Shown here: positions 1 to 8,820 of the stretch, piece by piece
Numbering within the stretch: position 1 is the first letter of the stretch
Layout: each line of letters starts with the position of its first letter
Assembly: GCA_910586435.1 (NCBI GenBank)
Contig: CAJUGT010000019.1
Coordinates: 1 to 21,373 of the forward strand
Length of the DNA: 21,373 nucleotides
Direction: 5' to 3'
From: an uncultured Acetatifactor sp.
GTDB taxonomy: Bacteria > Bacillota > Clostridia > Lachnospirales > Lachnospiraceae
Made by a program: the position numbers and the translations under genes
Notes under the pieces: generated by a model
Seen by the model: the letters and a program-made list of their open reading frames with translations, nothing else
The model's database searches: none
Told to the model about the DNA's origin: nothing

Positions 1-11
1 AGGTGGTATTT

Positions 12-2021
12 GTGCAAACTGCACAAAATATATTCAAACTTCACAGTGAATACCAACCCACCGGCGACCAGCCCCAGGCCATAGCGGACCTTGTGAAAGG
101 CTTTCAGGAAGGCAATCAGTTCCAGACTTTGCTGGGCGTGACCGGTTCGGGCAAGACCTTTACCATGGCCAATGTCATTGCGGCGTTAAACAAGCCCACT
201 TTGGTCATAGCGCACAATAAGACCCTTGCGGGGCAGCTCTATGGCGAGTTCAAGGAGTTCTTTCCTGAAAACGCAGTGGAGTATTTTGTCTCCTATTATG
301 ACTACTATCAGCCGGAAGCATATGTGCCTTCTTCTGACACTTATATTGCCAAGGATTCTTCCATCAATGACGAGATAGATAAGCTGCGCCTTTCAGCAAC
401 GGTTTCTTTGACAGAACGGAGGGACGTGGTGGTGGTGGCCAGTGTGTCCTGTATCTACGGTTTGGGAAGTCCTGATGAATACCAGGATATGGTGGTTTCG
501 CTCCGGCCGGGTATGGTGAAAGACCGGGATCAGGTGCTGCGGGAACTGGTGGATATTCAATATAACCGCAATGAGATGGATATGCAGCGGGGATGTTTTC
601 GTGTGCATGGTGATGTGATTGAGGTATACCCTGCCCAGGGAGGGGAATATTTTATACGGGTGGAATTTTTTGGGGATGAGATTGACAGGATTGCCGAAGT
701 GGAACCCCTGTCAGGCCGGGTGCATGCGGTGTTAAATCATGTGGCCATTTTCCCGGCATCCCATTATGTGGTTTCTCCGGATAAGATTAAGGCGGCGTGC
801 GATAATATTATAAAGGAAATGGAAGATCAGGTTCGTTTTTTCAAAGGGGAGGACAAGCTTATTGAGGCCCAGAGAATTGCGGAGCGGACAAATTTTGATG
901 TGGAGATGCTGAAAGAGACAGGATTTTGTTCCGGCATAGAGAACTATTCCAGGCATCTGAACGGTATGCCTGCCGGGGCGCCGCCCATGACACTGATGGA
1001 TTTCTTTCGGGATGATTTTCTGATTATAGTGGATGAGTCCCATATGACCATTCCTCAGATTCGGGGGATGTACGCAGGGGACCGTTCCCGCAAGACAACG
1101 TTGGTGGACTATGGTTTCCGCCTCCCCTCGGCGCTGGACAACAGGCCGCTGAATTTTGACGAGTTTGAGGCCCACATCGATCAGATGATGTTTGTGTCAG
1201 CCACGCCGTCTGATTACGAAGCGGAACATGAACTTCTGCGCACTGAGCAGATTATTCGTCCCACTGGGCTGTTGGATCCGGAAGTGGATGTGCGTCCTGT
1301 GGAAGGGCAGATTGATGACCTTATCAGCGAGGTGAATAAAGAAACCCAGAAGCATAACAAGATATTGATTACCACACTGACAAAGCGCATGGCGGAAGAT
1401 CTAACCGATTATATGAGGGAAGTAGGTATCCGGGTAAAATATATGCACTCGGACATAGAGACGCTGGAAAGGGCGGAGATTATCCGGGATATGCGTCTGG
1501 ATGTGTTTGATGTGCTGGTGGGAATCAATCTGCTCCGGGAAGGTCTGGATATTCCGGAAATATCCCTTGTGGCCATTTTGGATGCGGATAAGGAAGGATT
1601 CTTGAGAAGCGCTACGTCTTTGATTCAGACCATTGGACGCGCGGCAAGGAATTCGGAGGGCCGTGTCATTATGTATGCGGATACGGTGACGGATTCTATG
1701 AGGGCTGCATTGGAGGAAACGAGCCGCAGGCGGGAAATCCAGATGAAATATAACAGGGAACATGGGATTACGCCCCAGACCATTAAGAAGGCGGTGCGGG
1801 ATTTGATTTCCATTTCCAGGGAGATTGCGAAAGAGGAGACAAGGTTTGAGAAGGACCCTGAATCCATGAGCCGTAAGGAACTGGAAAAGCTGATTGCGGA
1901 AGTGCAGAAGAAGATGCAGAAAGCGGCGGCGGATTTGAATTTTGAGGCTGCGGCGGAACTGAGGGACAAGATGGTGGAACTAAAGCAGAAACTGAGGGAC
2001 ATGGAAGAGGAGAAGAGCTGA
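12..2021 (+). CDS. uvrB: Excinuclease ABC subunit B (UvrB)
   Basis: UvrB is the damage-verifying helicase-like subunit of the UvrABC nucleotide excision repair complex; it is loaded by UvrA and then recruits UvrC. The protein (669 aa from this start) shows Walker A GVTGSGKT near residue 42, the YYDYYQPEAY beta-hairpin that clamps the damaged strand near residue 95, the DESH helicase motif, the QTIGRAARN motif VI, and a C-terminal UVR domain (RKELEKLI...AAELRDKMVELK) that binds UvrC. Length fits the family (about 660 aa). The start is uncertain because the window edge is close: GTG at 12 has an AGGTGG ribosome site at 1-6, while the in-frame GTG at 3 has no visible site, and a start further upstream cannot be excluded. 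The next gene is uvrA, 252 bases downstream across a tandem repeat. Confidence 0.95.
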   Translation: MQTAQNIFKLHSEYQPTGDQPQAIADLVKGFQEGNQFQTLLGVTGSGKTFTMANVIAALNKPTLVIAHNKTLAGQLYGEFKEFFPENAVEYFVSYYDYYQPEAYVPSSDTYIAKDSSINDEIDKLRLSATVSLTERRDVVVVASVSCIYGLGSPDEYQDMVVSLRPGMVKDRDQVLRELVDIQYNRNEMDMQRGCFRVHGDVIEVYPAQGGEYFIRVEFFGDEIDRIAEVEPLSGRVHAVLNHVAIFPASHYVVSPDKIKAACDNIIKEMEDQVRFFKGEDKLIEAQRIAERTNFDVEMLKETGFCSGIENYSRHLNGMPAGAPPMTLMDFFRDDFLIIVDESHMTIPQIRGMYAGDRSRKTTLVDYGFRLPSALDNRPLNFDEFEAHIDQMMFVSATPSDYEAEHELLRTEQIIRPTGLLDPEVDVRPVEGQIDDLISEVNKETQKHNKILITTLTKRMAEDLTDYMREVGIRVKYMHSDIETLERAEIIRDMRLDVFDVLVGINLLREGLDIPEISLVAILDADKEGFLRSATSLIQTIGRAARNSEGRVIMYADTVTDSMRAALEETSRRREIQMKYNREHGITPQTIKKAVRDLISISREIAKEETRFEKDPESMSRKELEKLIAEVQKKMQKAAADLNFEAAAELRDKMVELKQKLRDMEEEKS

Positions 2022-2260
2022 AAACAAGAGAACAGCTGAGGACGGAAAAGGGTTTTGGACAGGCGAGAAGCAGCGAATAGGAAAAGAGCTGCAAGCAGGA
2101 GAACAGCTGAGGACAGAAAAGGGTTTTAGACAGACAAGAAGCAGCGAATAGGAAAAGAGCTGCAAGCAGGAGAACAGCTGAGGACAGAAAAGGGTTTTAG
2201 ACAGACAAGAAGCAGCGAAGAGGAAAAGAGCTGAAACAGAAGAAAAGCCAAGGACAGAAG
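2014..2260 (+). repeat. 71-bp tandem repeat, 3 full units plus a partial one
   Basis: Units run 2014-2084, 2085-2155 and 2156-2226, with a degenerate partial unit at 2227-2260. Units 2 and 3 differ at one position; unit 1 differs from unit 2 at about seven. The first bases of unit 1 (AGAGCTGA) are the last codons and stop of uvrB, so the array starts inside the gene. The + strand is strongly purine-rich. The period is not a multiple of three. It fills nearly the whole uvrB-uvrA gap; no hairpin terminator is evident in it. The uvrA ribosome site follows directly at 2264-2270. Confidence 0.93.
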
Positions 2261-2273
2261 ATTGGGAGGACAA

Positions 2274-5126
2274 ATGGAAGAGGCAAAAAAAATGCGCCCC
2301 AGGGAATATATCAAGGTTCGGGGGGCCAACGAGAACAATTTGAAAAACCTGGATGTGGACATTCCAAGGAATGAACTTGTTGTCCTTACGGGAATGTCAG
2401 GATCGGGGAAGTCTTCCCTGGCCTTTGAGACAATTTACGCTGAAGGGCAGAGACGCTATATGGAGTCGCTGTCCTCATATGCCAGGATGTTTTTGGGGCA
2501 GATGGAAAAGCCCAACGTGGAGAAAATCGAAGGACTGTCTCCGGCCATCTCCATTGACCAGAAATCCACAAACAAAAATCCACGTTCCACGGTGGGAACG
2601 GTGACGGAGATTTATGACTATTTCCGTCTCCTTTATGCCAGAATTGGAATTCCCCATTGTCCTAACTGCGGCAGGGAGATTTCCAGGCAGACCGTGGACC
2701 AGATGGTGGATCAGATTATGGCAATTCCCCAGGGGACAAAACTGCAACTATTGGCGCCGGTGGTACGAGGCCGCAAGGGAGAACATGCGAAGGTACTGGA
2801 TCGGGCAAAAAAAAGCGGCTATGTGCGAGTCAGGGTGGATGGCAGCCTCTATGAACTGACGGAAGAGATTTCTCTGGATAAGAACATCAAACATAATATT
2901 GATATAGTTGTGGATCGTCTGGTGGTTAAAGAGGGAATAGAACGGCGTCTGGCAGACTCCATTGAAAATGTTCTGAATCTGGCGGAAGGGCTTTTGGTTG
3001 TGGATGTGGTCGGCGGAGACCCCATGACATTCAGTCAGAGCTTTTCCTGTCCTGACTGTGGCATCGGTATCAGCGAAATTGAACCCAGAAGCTTCTCCTT
3101 TAACAATCCTTTTGGCGCCTGCCCTGAATGTCTGGGGTTGGGCTACCGAATGGAGTTTGATGAGGAGCTGATGATTCCTGATAAAAGCTTAAGCATTAAG
3201 AATGGGGCCATCGCCGTGATGGGCTGGCAGTCCTGCGCAGATAAATCCAGTTTTGCCAATGCCATATTACAGGCACTGTGTAAGGAATATCATTTTGATT
3301 TGGACACTCCCTTTGAAGACTATCCGGATGAAGTGAAAAATATGCTGCTTTACGGCACAGGGGGGAAAGAAGTGGAAGTCCATTATGAGGGGCAGCGGGG
3401 GAAGGGCGTCTATCCTGTAGCCTTTGAAGGGCTGATACGCAATGTAGAGCGCAGGTATAAAGAAACTTTTTCAGAGACCATGAAGCAGGAGTATGAGACA
3501 TTTATGCGTATTACTCCCTGTAAGGAATGCAAAGGTATGCGTCTGAAAAAGGAATCCCTGGCGGTGACAGTGTGTGACAGGAATATTTATGAGATTACCA
3601 CATTGCCCATACGGGATCTGCATGAGTTCCTTCAGGAAATGAGTCTTACCAGCCAGCAATTGCTCATCGGGGAGCAAGTTATCAAAGAAATCAGAGCAAG
3701 GGTAGGTTTTCTTGTGGATGTGGGGTTAGAATATCTCTCTTTGTCAAGAGCTACCAGCACATTGTCCGGCGGGGAAGCGCAGCGTATCCGGCTTGCCACA
3801 CAGATTGGCTCGGGGCTGGTGGGGGTCTGTTATATTTTGGATGAGCCCAGCATCGGCCTGCATCAGAGGGACAATGACAAATTGCTGGGGACGCTGAAAA
3901 GTCTCAGAGACCTGGGCAATACCCTGATTGTAGTGGAACATGACGAAGACACCATGCTGGAAGCTGACTATGTGGTGGATATTGGACCTGGCGCAGGCTC
4001 CCATGGGGGAGAGGTGATTGCCTGCGGCACTGCGGAAGAAATTATGAAGGTGCCGGAATCCATTACGGGAAAATATCTCAGCGGTGAGTTGAAGATTCCC
4101 ATCCCTGATGAGAGGAAGAAGCCCAATGGATGGCTGAAGGTGACAGGGGCAAAGGAGAATAATCTGAAGAATGTCACCGTGGAGATTCCGCTGGGGATAA
4201 TGACTTGTGTGACAGGTGTGTCGGGTTCTGGAAAAAGTTCGCTGGTAAATGAGATATTGTACAAGCATTTGGCCAAAAGTCTGAACCGTGCCAGGTGTAT
4301 TCCCGGCAAGCATAAAGATATTCTGGGCGTGGAGCAGCTGGATAAGGTAATTGCCATTGACCAGTCTCCCATAGGACGTACTCCGCGATCTAATCCCGCT
4401 ACCTATACGGGGGTTTTTGACCAGATTCGTGACCTCTTTGCCTCCACTGCGGATGCCAAGACAAAAGGATACGGCAAGGGAAGATTCAGTTTCAACGTAA
4501 AGGGCGGACGATGTGAAGCGTGCGGAGGAGACGGTATTATCAAGATTGAAATGCATTTTCTGCCAGATGTGTATGTGCCCTGTGAGGTCTGTGGAGGAAA
4601 GCGTTACAATCGGGAGACACTGGATGTAAAATATAAGGGAAAAAGTATCTTTGATGTGCTGGATATGACCGTGGAAGAAGCACTGCCCTTCTTTGAAAAT
4701 CTTCCTTCCATACGGCGCAAAATCGAAACGTTATATGATGTAGGTCTTTCCTATCTCAAATTGGGCCAGCCTTCCACAACACTGTCGGGAGGAGAAGCGC
4801 AGCGAATTAAGCTGGCCACGGAATTGAGCAGGCGCAGTACCGGCAAGACAATTTATATTCTGGACGAACCCACCACAGGACTTCATTTTGCCGATGTGCA
4901 TAAGCTGGTAGAGATTCTCCACAGGCTTACGGAAGGCGGTAATACGGTGGTGGTGATTGAGCACAATCTGGATGTAATAAAGACGGCAGACTATATTATT
5001 GATATGGGGCCGGAGGGCGGTGACCGGGGCGGCACGGTGATTGCCAAAGGAACGCCGGAGGAGATTGTGAAGTGTGAAAACTCCTACACAGGTATGTATG
5101 TGAAAAAAATGCTGGAACGTTCCTGA
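2274..5126 (+). CDS. uvrA: Excinuclease ABC subunit A (UvrA)
   Basis: UvrA is the DNA damage sensor of nucleotide excision repair, a dimeric ABC ATPase that loads UvrB. The 950-aa protein has the full two-cassette layout: Walker A GMSGSGKSS near residue 40, a first zinc module (CPDCG...CPEC), signature LSGGEAQRIRLATQ and Walker B YILDEPSIGLHQ in the first half; Walker A GVSGSGKSSLVNE, the second zinc module (CEACGGDG...CEVCGG), signature LSGGEAQRIKLATE and Walker B YILDEPTTGLHF in the second. No key residue is missing. ATG at 2274 is chosen because GGGAGGA at 2264-2270 sits just upstream; the in-frame TTG at 2262 overlaps that ribosome site. It follows uvrB, as in many Firmicutes, but with an unusual repeat between them. 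Confidence 0.97.
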   Translation: MEEAKKMRPREYIKVRGANENNLKNLDVDIPRNELVVLTGMSGSGKSSLAFETIYAEGQRRYMESLSSYARMFLGQMEKPNVEKIEGLSPAISIDQKSTNKNPRSTVGTVTEIYDYFRLLYARIGIPHCPNCGREISRQTVDQMVDQIMAIPQGTKLQLLAPVVRGRKGEHAKVLDRAKKSGYVRVRVDGSLYELTEEISLDKNIKHNIDIVVDRLVVKEGIERRLADSIENVLNLAEGLLVVDVVGGDPMTFSQSFSCPDCGIGISEIEPRSFSFNNPFGACPECLGLGYRMEFDEELMIPDKSLSIKNGAIAVMGWQSCADKSSFANAILQALCKEYHFDLDTPFEDYPDEVKNMLLYGTGGKEVEVHYEGQRGKGVYPVAFEGLIRNVERRYKETFSETMKQEYETFMRITPCKECKGMRLKKESLAVTVCDRNIYEITTLPIRDLHEFLQEMSLTSQQLLIGEQVIKEIRARVGFLVDVGLEYLSLSRATSTLSGGEAQRIRLATQIGSGLVGVCYILDEPSIGLHQRDNDKLLGTLKSLRDLGNTLIVVEHDEDTMLEADYVVDIGPGAGSHGGEVIACGTAEEIMKVPESITGKYLSGELKIPIPDERKKPNGWLKVTGAKENNLKNVTVEIPLGIMTCVTGVSGSGKSSLVNEILYKHLAKSLNRARCIPGKHKDILGVEQLDKVIAIDQSPIGRTPRSNPATYTGVFDQIRDLFASTADAKTKGYGKGRFSFNVKGGRCEACGGDGIIKIEMHFLPDVYVPCEVCGGKRYNRETLDVKYKGKSIFDVLDMTVEEALPFFENLPSIRRKIETLYDVGLSYLKLGQPSTTLSGGEAQRIKLATELSRRSTGKTIYILDEPTTGLHFADVHKLVEILHRLTEGGNTVVVIEHNLDVIKTADYIIDMGPEGGDRGGTVIAKGTPEEIVKCENSYTGMYVKKMLERS

Positions 5127-5467
5127 CAGTTTTGATTCGGGAGGTAATTTTTTCCAATCATTGCTTCCAGTCTACTGATGAATGCCGGAAGCGATAAGGG
5201 AGCGAGTGGTTCCGATGACAGGCAAAGACAAATTTCAAATCCTGTGGTAAAGAAATCCGGAGAAGCTGCCGATATAGAAATAGTGGATAACACAAAGTGG
5301 AATATTTGCAAAGCGCAGTGCTGAAATATGGATGAAAATGCCAAAAAGGAAAAATCATTTATAAATTTTTCTTAAACCTCTATGAAAATGGAAAGCTTTC
5401 GGTTATAATAAGGAATGTGTGACTTTTGTTTCGGAAGATTGGAATCCATGAGAAAGGGGTTTATAAT
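5127..5467. other. Gap between uvrA and mreB
   Basis: No recognised gene lies in this 341-base stretch. It contains one short + strand open frame (ATG 5178 to stop 5322-5324, 48 codons, Ser/Asp/Lys-rich) with no ribosome site at that ATG, and a stray GGGAGGT near 5140 that serves no good start. The last 120 bases become A/T-rich and lead into the presumed mreB promoter. No clear terminator hairpin with a T-run follows uvrA. Confidence 0.5.
5381..5409 (+). promoter_or_regulatory. Probable mreB/mbl promoter
   Basis: A perfect TATAAT at 5404-5409 lies 58 bases before the mreB start, preceded by an A/T-rich tract (5351-5375) that could act as an UP element. The hexamer 17 bases upstream (TATGAA, 5381-5386) is a poor -35, so the call rests mainly on the -10 box and its position in the only long gap before this operon. 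Confidence 0.45.
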
Positions 5468-6463
5468 ATGCAGTGTACAGATATAGGCATTGATTTGGGT
5501 ACAGCCAGCATTTTAGTATACATCAGAGGGAAGGGCGTCGTGTTGAAAGAGCCTTCCGTTGTAGCGTTTGACAGAGATACCAATAAAATTAAGGCCATTG
5601 GAGAGGATGCGCGTTTGATGTTAGGGAGGACGCCCGGCAATATTGTGGCGGTTCGTCCCCTGCGTCAGGGCGTTATTTCCGATTACACCGTAACTGAACG
5701 GATGATGAAGCATTTTATACAGAAGGCATTGGGCAGAAGGATGTTCAGGAAGCCGCGCATTGCAGTCTGTGTTCCCAGCGGTGTCACCGAGGTAGAGAAG
5801 AAGGCGGTGGAAGACGCAACGCTTCAGGCGGGAGCCAGGGATGTGGCGATTATAGAGGAACCTATAGCGGCGGCCATTGGGGCAGGAATTGATATCACCA
5901 AACCCTGCGGAAATATGATTGTGGATATTGGCGGAGGTACTTCTGATATTGCGGTTATATCTCTGGGCGGAACGGTGGTGAGCGCTTCTATTAAAGTGGC
6001 AGGAGACGACTTTGATGAAGCCATTGTGCGCTATATGCGTAAAAAGCATAATCTGCTGATTGGCGAGAGAACTGCGGAAGATTTGAAGATAAAAATCGGG
6101 ACTGCTTACAAAAGGGCGGAGACGGATTATATGGATGTGCGGGGGCGTAATCTTGTGACGGGACTTCCCAAGACGGTAAAAGTGTCTTCGGAAGAAACGG
6201 AAGAAGCGCTTCATGAAATTACCGCACAGGTGGTAGAGACCATTCACAGTGTTCTGGAGAAGACACCTCCTGAGCTGGCGGCGGATATTGCGGACAGAGG
6301 AATTGTGCTGACAGGTGGCGGGAGCCTTCTGCGGGGATTGGAAGAACTGATTTCGTCCAAGACAGGTATCAATACCATGACGGCTGAAGATCCCATGACA
6401 GCGGTTGCCATTGGCACAGGGAAATATGTGGAATTTCTTTCGGACTACAATGATAAGATATAA
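5468..6463 (+). CDS. mreB: Rod shape-determining actin homologue, MreB/Mbl type
   Basis: Actin-like cytoskeletal ATPase that assembles into membrane-associated filaments and guides the lateral cell-wall elongation machinery. The 331-aa protein has the phosphate-1 motif DIGIDLGTAS near residue 4, the phosphate-2 motif VDIGGGTSDIAVISLGG in the middle and the adenosine motif GIVLTGGGSLLRGLEE near the C-terminus. ATG at 5468 is preferred over an upstream in-frame ATG at 5426 because GAAAGGGG lies a suitable distance before it and the protein then begins like other family members. Two FlgF/FlgG-family genes follow, the same order as Bacillus subtilis mbl-flhO-flhP, so this is probably the Mbl-type paralogue rather than the mreBCD-linked MreB; sequence alone does not settle this. 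Confidence 0.93.
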   Translation: MQCTDIGIDLGTASILVYIRGKGVVLKEPSVVAFDRDTNKIKAIGEDARLMLGRTPGNIVAVRPLRQGVISDYTVTERMMKHFIQKALGRRMFRKPRIAVCVPSGVTEVEKKAVEDATLQAGARDVAIIEEPIAAAIGAGIDITKPCGNMIVDIGGGTSDIAVISLGGTVVSASIKVAGDDFDEAIVRYMRKKHNLLIGERTAEDLKIKIGTAYKRAETDYMDVRGRNLVTGLPKTVKVSSEETEEALHEITAQVVETIHSVLEKTPPELAADIADRGIVLTGGGSLLRGLEELISSKTGINTMTAEDPMTAVAIGTGKYVEFLSDYNDKI

Positions 6464-6529
6464 GCAGCGAAAGACAGGATGCTGTACGGGAGAACAGGAA
6501 GCGGAGTGTAATTATAAAGGAGAAAAGGG

Positions 6530-7309
6530 ATGCTGAAAGGTTTATATGTGGCATACACAGGCATGATTAATGAGCAGAACAGAATGGATATTCTGACAAA
6601 TAATCTGGCGAATGCTTCTACGGTGGGCTATAAAAAAGAGGGTTCCACCAGTGAGGCATTTGATGAGATTCTGACAGTGAAAATCAGAGATGCTTCAGTG
6701 GGAAGAAGGCTTGTGCAGCCTGTGGGAACAAACAATCCCGGGGTAAAGGTAGGAGAAAATTATACGGATTTTACCCAGGGGTCTTTCCGGGGCACTGGGA
6801 ATACTTATGATCTTGCTCTTGCGGGAGAGGGATTTTTTGCTGTTGAATTCACTAACAAGGCAGGAGATACTTCCACCATGTATACCAGGGCGGGACAGTT
6901 CACCCTTGACAGGGACGGCTATCTGAGAACAGATGACGGGGACTATGTGCTGGACCAGCAGAATCGCAGAATTCGTGTGAATCCTTTATATGAAAGTCAG
7001 ATTGACGCAAATGGTACCATAACTCAGAACGGCAGGACGGTGGCAAGGATTCAGGTCGCCGACTTTGAAGATTATAATTATCTGGAGAAATATGCCGAGA
7101 CATATTACCGGCCTGTAGAGGGAGCGAGACTTACTGAGGGAACAGCGGAGATCAAATCGGGATATCTGGAAATGGCAAATGTGCAGATAGTTTCGGAAAT
7201 GGTAAATCTCATTTCCATTGCCCGTGCTTACGAAAGCAACCAGAAGATTATTCAAACTTATGATAATACTCTTGAGACAGCGGTGAACCAGTTGGGCAAG
7301 CTGGGATGA
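6530..7309 (+). CDS. flgF: Flagellar basal-body rod protein, FlgF/FlhO-like
   Basis: Member of the FlgF/FlgG family of axial flagellar proteins that build the rod between the membrane and the hook. The 259-aa protein has the N-terminal rod-protein motif (MNEQNRMD-like region then LTNNLANASTVGYKKEG), the central phrase LALAGEGFFAVE typical of FlgF/FlgG/FlgE, and the conserved C-terminal helix ending with NVQIVSEMVNLISIARAYESNQKIIQTYD. Ribosome site AAAGGAG at 6516-6522. It is the first of three rod genes behind mreB/mbl and corresponds by position to B. subtilis flhO. Whether it is functionally FlgF is inferred; family members are hard to separate by motif alone. Confidence 0.88.
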   Translation: MLKGLYVAYTGMINEQNRMDILTNNLANASTVGYKKEGSTSEAFDEILTVKIRDASVGRRLVQPVGTNNPGVKVGENYTDFTQGSFRGTGNTYDLALAGEGFFAVEFTNKAGDTSTMYTRAGQFTLDRDGYLRTDDGDYVLDQQNRRIRVNPLYESQIDANGTITQNGRTVARIQVADFEDYNYLEKYAETYYRPVEGARLTEGTAEIKSGYLEMANVQIVSEMVNLISIARAYESNQKIIQTYDNTLETAVNQLGKLG

Positions 7310-7356
7310 CAAGGTTGATGTAAAGCAGTCATAATCAGGACGGAAAGGGAGACAGT

Positions 7357-8172
7357 ATGGTACGCAGCTTATGGACGGCGGCAACGGGAATGGTTGCCCA
7401 GCAGACAAATATTGACACAATTGCAAACAATTTATCCAATGTAAACACACAGGGATACAAGACCCAGGTAAATGAGTTCAAGACCCTGTTATATCAGACT
7501 TTGCAGACGAGATCCACCACGGCAAACGGTGAGACGAAACCCATTGGAGTACAGGTGGGACTGGGAGTTCGCAATTCCGCAATTTCTCCCATTTTTAAAC
7601 AGGGTACTCCCGTGGCTTCGGAAAGTGAAACGGACTTCATGATTGAAGGAAAGGGCTTCTTTGCGGTACGAGGGGCTGACAACAACATTTATTATACAAG
7701 AAACGGTAATTTTCAGTTTGCATTGGCGAATAACGGACATATGCTGTCTACCACCGACGGTTTGCCTGTGTTGAGCAGCAATGGGCAGCCGATTATCCTG
7801 AATAATAATTATGTCTTAAGTAATATTACTGTGGACAAAGATGGAAGGCTCTGCTATCCGGATGAGAACAATAATGCTCAGCCCATTGGAATCTCCATTG
7901 GTCTGTTTCAGTTTAATAATCCAAGCGGTTTGAATCGTCTGGAGGGAACATTGTATTCGGTGTCGGACGCAAGCGGTCCGGCCATTAATGAAAATACCAA
8001 CAATGCCGTTGAAAAGAGTAAAATTCATCAGAAATACCTGGAGGGCTCCAATGTACAGGTTGTGGATGAAATGGTAAATATGATTGTGGCGCAGCGTGCG
8101 TATGAACTGAATTCCAAGGCAATTACCACATCGGACGAGATGTTGCAGCAGGCGAACAACCTGAAGAGGTAA
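7357..8172 (+). CDS. flgG: Flagellar basal-body rod protein, FlgG/FlhP-like
   Basis: Second FlgF/FlgG-family protein (271 aa), a distal rod component exported through the flagellar type III apparatus. It shows MVRSLWTAATGMVAQQ at the N-terminus, the family motif IANNLSNVNTQGYKTQ near residue 27, the MIEGKGFFAVRG motif near residue 100 and the C-terminal SNVQVVDEMVNMIVAQRAYELNSKAI helix that packs in the axial coiled coil. No signal peptide, as expected for this export route. The upstream gene ends 47 bases before it; ribosome site AAAGGGAGA at about 7344. By position it matches B. subtilis flhP. Confidence 0.9.
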   Translation: MVRSLWTAATGMVAQQTNIDTIANNLSNVNTQGYKTQVNEFKTLLYQTLQTRSTTANGETKPIGVQVGLGVRNSAISPIFKQGTPVASESETDFMIEGKGFFAVRGADNNIYYTRNGNFQFALANNGHMLSTTDGLPVLSSNGQPIILNNNYVLSNITVDKDGRLCYPDENNNAQPIGISIGLFQFNNPSGLNRLEGTLYSVSDASGPAINENTNNAVEKSKIHQKYLEGSNVQVVDEMVNMIVAQRAYELNSKAITTSDEMLQQANNLKR

Positions 8173-8221
8173 CAGTAAATAACCTTTGTGAAAGAGGGCT
8201 CAATAGTAAGGAGGATGGGGT

Positions 8222-8635
8222 ATGGATTTCAGCAACATTACATCTATGTACAGTGATGTATATTCTACGGCGGCCAATCAGAGTGCGTCCAAATTACAGA
8301 ATAAGCTGGATGGTTCTGATTATTCCAAGGCGGACAGCGGTGAACTGCTGGATGCCTGCAGGCAGTTTGAGGCTTATTTTGTGGAACAGATGTACAAGGC
8401 TATGATGAAGACAATTCCGGAAAATGAGAACAATTCCAATTATACGGCGGGCATTATGGATTATTATAAAGATCAGATGATTCAGAGTGTGGCCGATGAG
8501 ACTTCCAAGGGAAGCGGATTGGGAATAGCGCAGATGCTGTATGAACAGATGAAGCGTAACTATGGTATTTCGGATGAGACTGCGGACGGCGGCGAGAATG
8601 GAGAAGGGAATGCTGCGCCGGCCATGGTGGAATAA
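8222..8635 (+). CDS. flgJ: Rod-binding protein, FlgJ N-terminal-domain type
   Basis: A 137-aa protein resembling the rod-binding domain of FlgJ, which caps or chaperones rod assembly. The recognisable block is ELLDACRQFEAYFVEQMYKAM followed by a dimerisation/rod-binding segment ending in SKGSGLGIAQMLYEQMKRN. The muramidase domain fused to FlgJ in many Proteobacteria is absent, which is usual in Firmicutes. Ribosome site AAGGAGG at 8208-8214. It is the last of the mreB-rod gene set; a hairpin follows it. The extreme C-terminus (DGGENGEGNAAPAMVE) is low-complexity and probably unstructured. Confidence 0.85.
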   Translation: MDFSNITSMYSDVYSTAANQSASKLQNKLDGSDYSKADSGELLDACRQFEAYFVEQMYKAMMKTIPENENNSNYTAGIMDYYKDQMIQSVADETSKGSGLGIAQMLYEQMKRNYGISDETADGGENGEGNAAPAMVE

Positions 8636-8662
8636 GATTTTCAGAAAAAAGAATCATGTATT

Positions 8663-8694
8663 ATAAGGCTGCTTCGATGCCAGGGCAGCCTTAT
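8663..8694. terminator. Hairpin after the flagellar rod genes
   Basis: A perfect 10-bp stem (ATAAGGCTGC at 8663-8672 with GCAGCCTTAT at 8685-8694) encloses a 12-base loop, 28 bases after the flgJ stop. There is no T-run directly after it on the + strand, so it may be a weak terminator or an RNA end-protecting hairpin. The rest of 8636-8820 shows no gene. Confidence 0.5.
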
Positions 8695-8820
8695 TCTGGT
8701 ACATAAGATTTGGATAAACATAACCGGAACAGGCAGTTCAAATTCCAATGACTGGCTGGGGAAAGTATGGAATGGCTTGCGATAGACGGGGGATGAGCTT
8801 AGCAGGTCAAGGGAGAACGG

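Noticed and set aside
1783..2362. Three overlapping - strand open frames of Ser/Leu/Phe/Cys-rich repeat protein across the uvrB-uvrA gap
   Set aside because: They arise because the purine-rich 71-bp unit has few stop codons on its complement and the period shifts frame. Composition is abnormal, there are no ribosome sites, and they overlap the ends of uvrB and uvrA.
3744..4556. 270-codon - strand open frame inside uvrA
   Set aside because: It is antisense to the second ATPase half of a clearly intact uvrA and has His/Gln/Arg-rich shadow composition with no recognisable domain.
5426..5467. Upstream in-frame ATG giving mreB 14 extra residues
   Set aside because: The extra residues are unlike the family start and the proper ribosome site precedes the ATG at 5468.
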